NCBI GenBank assembly: GCA_025455945.1
Contig: JALOLN010000113.1
Location: 1 to 6,530, forward strand
Length of the DNA stretch: 6,530 bases
Reading direction: 5' to 3'
From: Actinomycetes bacterium
GTDB taxonomy: Bacteria; Actinomycetota; Actinomycetes; Prado026
Positions 4,975-6,530 of this stretch are shown here, piece by piece (position 1 is the stretch's first letter; every line of letters begins with the position of its first letter). A program made the translations under genes and the position numbers. Below the pieces are notes generated by a model. It made no database searches and was not told where the DNA came from. It saw only the letters and a program-made list of their open reading frames with translations.

Positions 4975-6153
4975 ATGCTGCGCTGGCTGACTGCGGGGGA
5001 GTCCCACGGCCCCGCCCTCGTCGCCGTGCTGGAGGGGCTGCCCGCCGGTGTGGCGGTGACCACGGCCGACCTCGAGCACGACCTGGCCCGCCGCCGGCTC
5101 GGCGTGGGCCGCGGGGCGCGGATGAGCTTCGAGCGTGACGCCGTGGAGTTCCTCGGTGGGGTGCGGCACGGGGTCACGCTCGGCTCGCCGGTGGCGGTGC
5201 GGGTGGGCAACACGGAGTGGCCGAAGTGGGAGCAGGTCATGTCGCCCGACCCGGTCGACCCCGAGGTGCTCGCCGGGCTGGCCCGCAACGCCCCGCTGTC
5301 GCGGCCCCGGCCCGGCCACGCCGACCTCGCCGGCATGCAGAAGTACGGCTTCGACGACGCCCGCCCCGTGCTGGAGCGGGCCAGCGCGCGGGAGACCGCC
5401 GCCCGGGTCGCGCTGGGCACGGTGGCCCGCGCGTTCCTGCGCCAGGCCCTGGGGGCGGAGGTGCTGAGCCACGTCGTGGCGATCGGCGGCGTGGCGGACG
5501 AGACGGGGGCCGTCCCCGGCCCCGGTGACCTCGCCGTCATCGACGCCGACCCGGTGCGCTGCGCCGACCCGGCGGCCGGTGCGGCGATGGTCGCGGAGAT
5601 CGAGGCGGCCCGGCGCGACGGCGACACCCTCGGCGGGGTGGTCCAGGTCGTCGTGCACGGGCTCCCGCCCGGGCTCGGCAGCCACGTGCACTGGGACCGG
5701 CGTCTGGACGCCCGGCTGGCGGCCGCGCTCATGGGGATCCAGGCGATCAAGGGGGTCGAGGTCGGCGACGGCTTCATGGTCGCGCGGGCCCGGGGCTCCC
5801 AGGCGCACGACGAGATCGACAGCTCCCCGGACGGCGTCCGTCGGCGCACCGGACGGTCCGGAGGCACCGAGGGCGGGATCTCCACCGGCGAGGTGCTGCG
5901 GGTGCGCGCGGCGATGAAGCCGATCTCCACCGTGCCGCGGGCCCTGGCGACGGTCGACGTCCGCACCGGCGAGCCGGCCAAGGCGATCAACCAGCGCTCC
6001 GACGTGTGCGCCGTCCCGGCCGCGGGGGTGGTGGCCGAGGCCATGGTGGCCCTCGTCCTGGCCGACGCCGCGCTGGAGAAGCTCGGTGGGGACTCCGTCG
6101 CCGAGACCCGTCGCAACCTCGTCGGGTACCTCGACCACCTCGTGATCCGCTGA
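4975..6153 (+). CDS. aroC: Chorismate synthase
   Basis: Chorismate synthase converts 5-enolpyruvylshikimate-3-phosphate to chorismate with reduced FMN, the last step of the shikimate pathway, in the cytoplasm. The protein has 392 residues from ATG 4975, the normal length. Family signatures are all present: GESHG near the N-terminus (8-12, with His11), RRRLGVGRGARM (39-50), RPGHADLAGMQKYG (112-125, with His115), the second signature ERASARETAARVA (134-146), GGISTGE (300-306), and MKPISTVPRAL (314-324) leading to NQRSDVCAVPA (339-349, with Asp343). His11, His115 and Asp343 correspond to the conserved catalytic set of the family. An in-frame GTG at 4969 would add two residues but is badly spaced from the ribosome binding site. 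It follows the pilus operon terminator and overlaps aroK by one base (TGATG), forming an aromatic biosynthesis operon that continues past the window. Confidence 0.97.
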   Translation: MLRWLTAGESHGPALVAVLEGLPAGVAVTTADLEHDLARRRLGVGRGARMSFERDAVEFLGGVRHGVTLGSPVAVRVGNTEWPKWEQVMSPDPVDPEVLAGLARNAPLSRPRPGHADLAGMQKYGFDDARPVLERASARETAARVALGTVARAFLRQALGAEVLSHVVAIGGVADETGAVPGPGDLAVIDADPVRCADPAAGAAMVAEIEAARRDGDTLGGVVQVVVHGLPPGLGSHVHWDRRLDARLAAALMGIQAIKGVEVGDGFMVARARGSQAHDEIDSSPDGVRRRTGRSGGTEGGISTGEVLRVRAAMKPISTVPRALATVDVRTGEPAKAINQRSDVCAVPAAGVVAEAMVALVLADAALEKLGGDSVAETRRNLVGYLDHLVIR

Positions 6154-6530
6154 TGGCGCCGGTCGTCGTCGTCGTCGGCCCGCCCGGCGCGGGCAAGACC
6201 ACGGTCGGTCGCCTGGTCGCCGAGCGCCTGGGCGTGGCCTTCCGGGACACCGACACCGACGTCGAGGCGGCGGCCGGGGCCAGCGTCGCGGACGTCTTCG
6301 TCACCGAGGGCGAGGCCGGGTTCCGCGCGCTGGAGCGGACCGCGGTGGCCGCGGCCCTGGCCGACCATGACGGCGTGCTCGCGCTGGGCGGCGGCGCGGT
6401 ACTCGACCCGGGCACCCGGGACCGCCTGGTGGGGCGGACCGTGGTCTTCCTCGACGTCGGGGTGGCGGACGCCGCCCGGCGGGTGGGCTTCAACCGGGAC
6501 CGCCCGCTGCTGCTCGGCAACCCGCGGGCG
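6153..6530 (+). CDS. aroK: Shikimate kinase, N-terminal part (cut by the window end)
   Basis: Shikimate kinase phosphorylates shikimate at the 3-hydroxyl using ATP, two steps before chorismate synthase. The frame is open from ATG 6153 to the last base, giving 126 of an expected 170 or so residues. Visible are the P-loop GPPGAGKTT (9-17, Lys15), the shikimate-binding Asp34 in RDTDTD (31-36), the EAGFRALE segment (54-61, with Arg58), the LGGGAV loop (78-83, Walker B-like) and the lid NRDRPLL (114-120) with Arg117. Positions 15, 34, 58 and 117 coincide with those known from the Mycobacterium tuberculosis enzyme, which supports this start. The start A is also the last base of the aroC stop, and there is no clear ribosome binding site of its own, so translation probably depends on coupling to aroC. 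A (GTC)5 run at 6162-6176 encodes VVVVV in the first beta strand. Confidence 0.95.
   Translation, partial: MAPVVVVVGPPGAGKTTVGRLVAERLGVAFRDTDTDVEAAAGASVADVFVTEGEAGFRALERTAVAAALADHDGVLALGGGAVLDPGTRDRLVGRTVVFLDVGVADAARRVGFNRDRPLLLGNPRA

Noticed and set aside
6162..6176. (GTC)5 run as a phase-variable switch in aroK
   Set aside because: It is a triplet repeat that cannot change frame, and it encodes the expected hydrophobic first beta strand before the P-loop.
4857..6368. Long minus-strand open frames opposite aroC (4857-6368 and 4762-6138)
   Set aside because: They are Arg/Ala/Pro/Ser-rich antisense shadows, typical of high-GC DNA, opposite a fully supported aroC gene.

Overview
The window is very GC-rich, with G/C at nearly every third codon position. 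It holds seven genes, all on the + strand, with short gaps or overlaps. Gene content and codon use suggest a high-GC actinobacterium. A soil or stone-dwelling group such as Geodermatophilaceae is plausible from the look of the proteins, but this is impression rather than proof. No secretin (PilQ) gene is seen, which fits a monoderm (single-membrane) cell, although the window is too short to prove absence.

Positions 2-4867 form a type IV pilus (T4P) block. The order is the 3' end of a large minor-pilin/PilX-like surface protein (2-859), the prepilin peptidase pilD (890-1675), a 113-nt gap with a 16-bp perfect palindrome and other potential stem-loops, then pilM (1789-2853), pilN (2850-3515), pilO (3512-4234) and a single-pass membrane protein (4259-4867). 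That last protein has the architecture expected of a PilP-like subunit: TM, Pro/Ala/Ser linker, DPF motif and small C-terminal beta domain. pilM-pilN and pilN-pilO overlap by ATGA, so translation of the inner-membrane alignment complex is probably coupled. PilD would cleave and N-methylate the prepilins. PilM (cytoplasmic actin-like ring), PilN and PilO (bitopic, coiled coil plus small folded domain) and the PilP-like protein would form the assembly platform.

A strong GC-rich hairpin at 4887-4912 closes the pilus block. Positions 4975-6530 begin a shikimate-pathway operon: aroC (chorismate synthase, complete) and aroK (shikimate kinase, cut off by the window end), overlapping by one base. The aroK fragment matches the Mycobacterium shikimate kinase residue pattern closely. 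Enzymes of aromatic amino acid synthesis beside T4P genes have no obvious functional link and look like conserved neighbourhood rather than a shared pathway.

Most of the window is a recognisable actinobacterial T4P locus. The parts most worth a second look are the PilP-like protein without a visible secretin partner, the structured leader with a perfect palindrome before pilM, and an in-frame 9-bp minisatellite that encodes an 11-alanine run inside PilO. I found no RNA genes, CRISPR arrays, insertion sequences or attachment sites.
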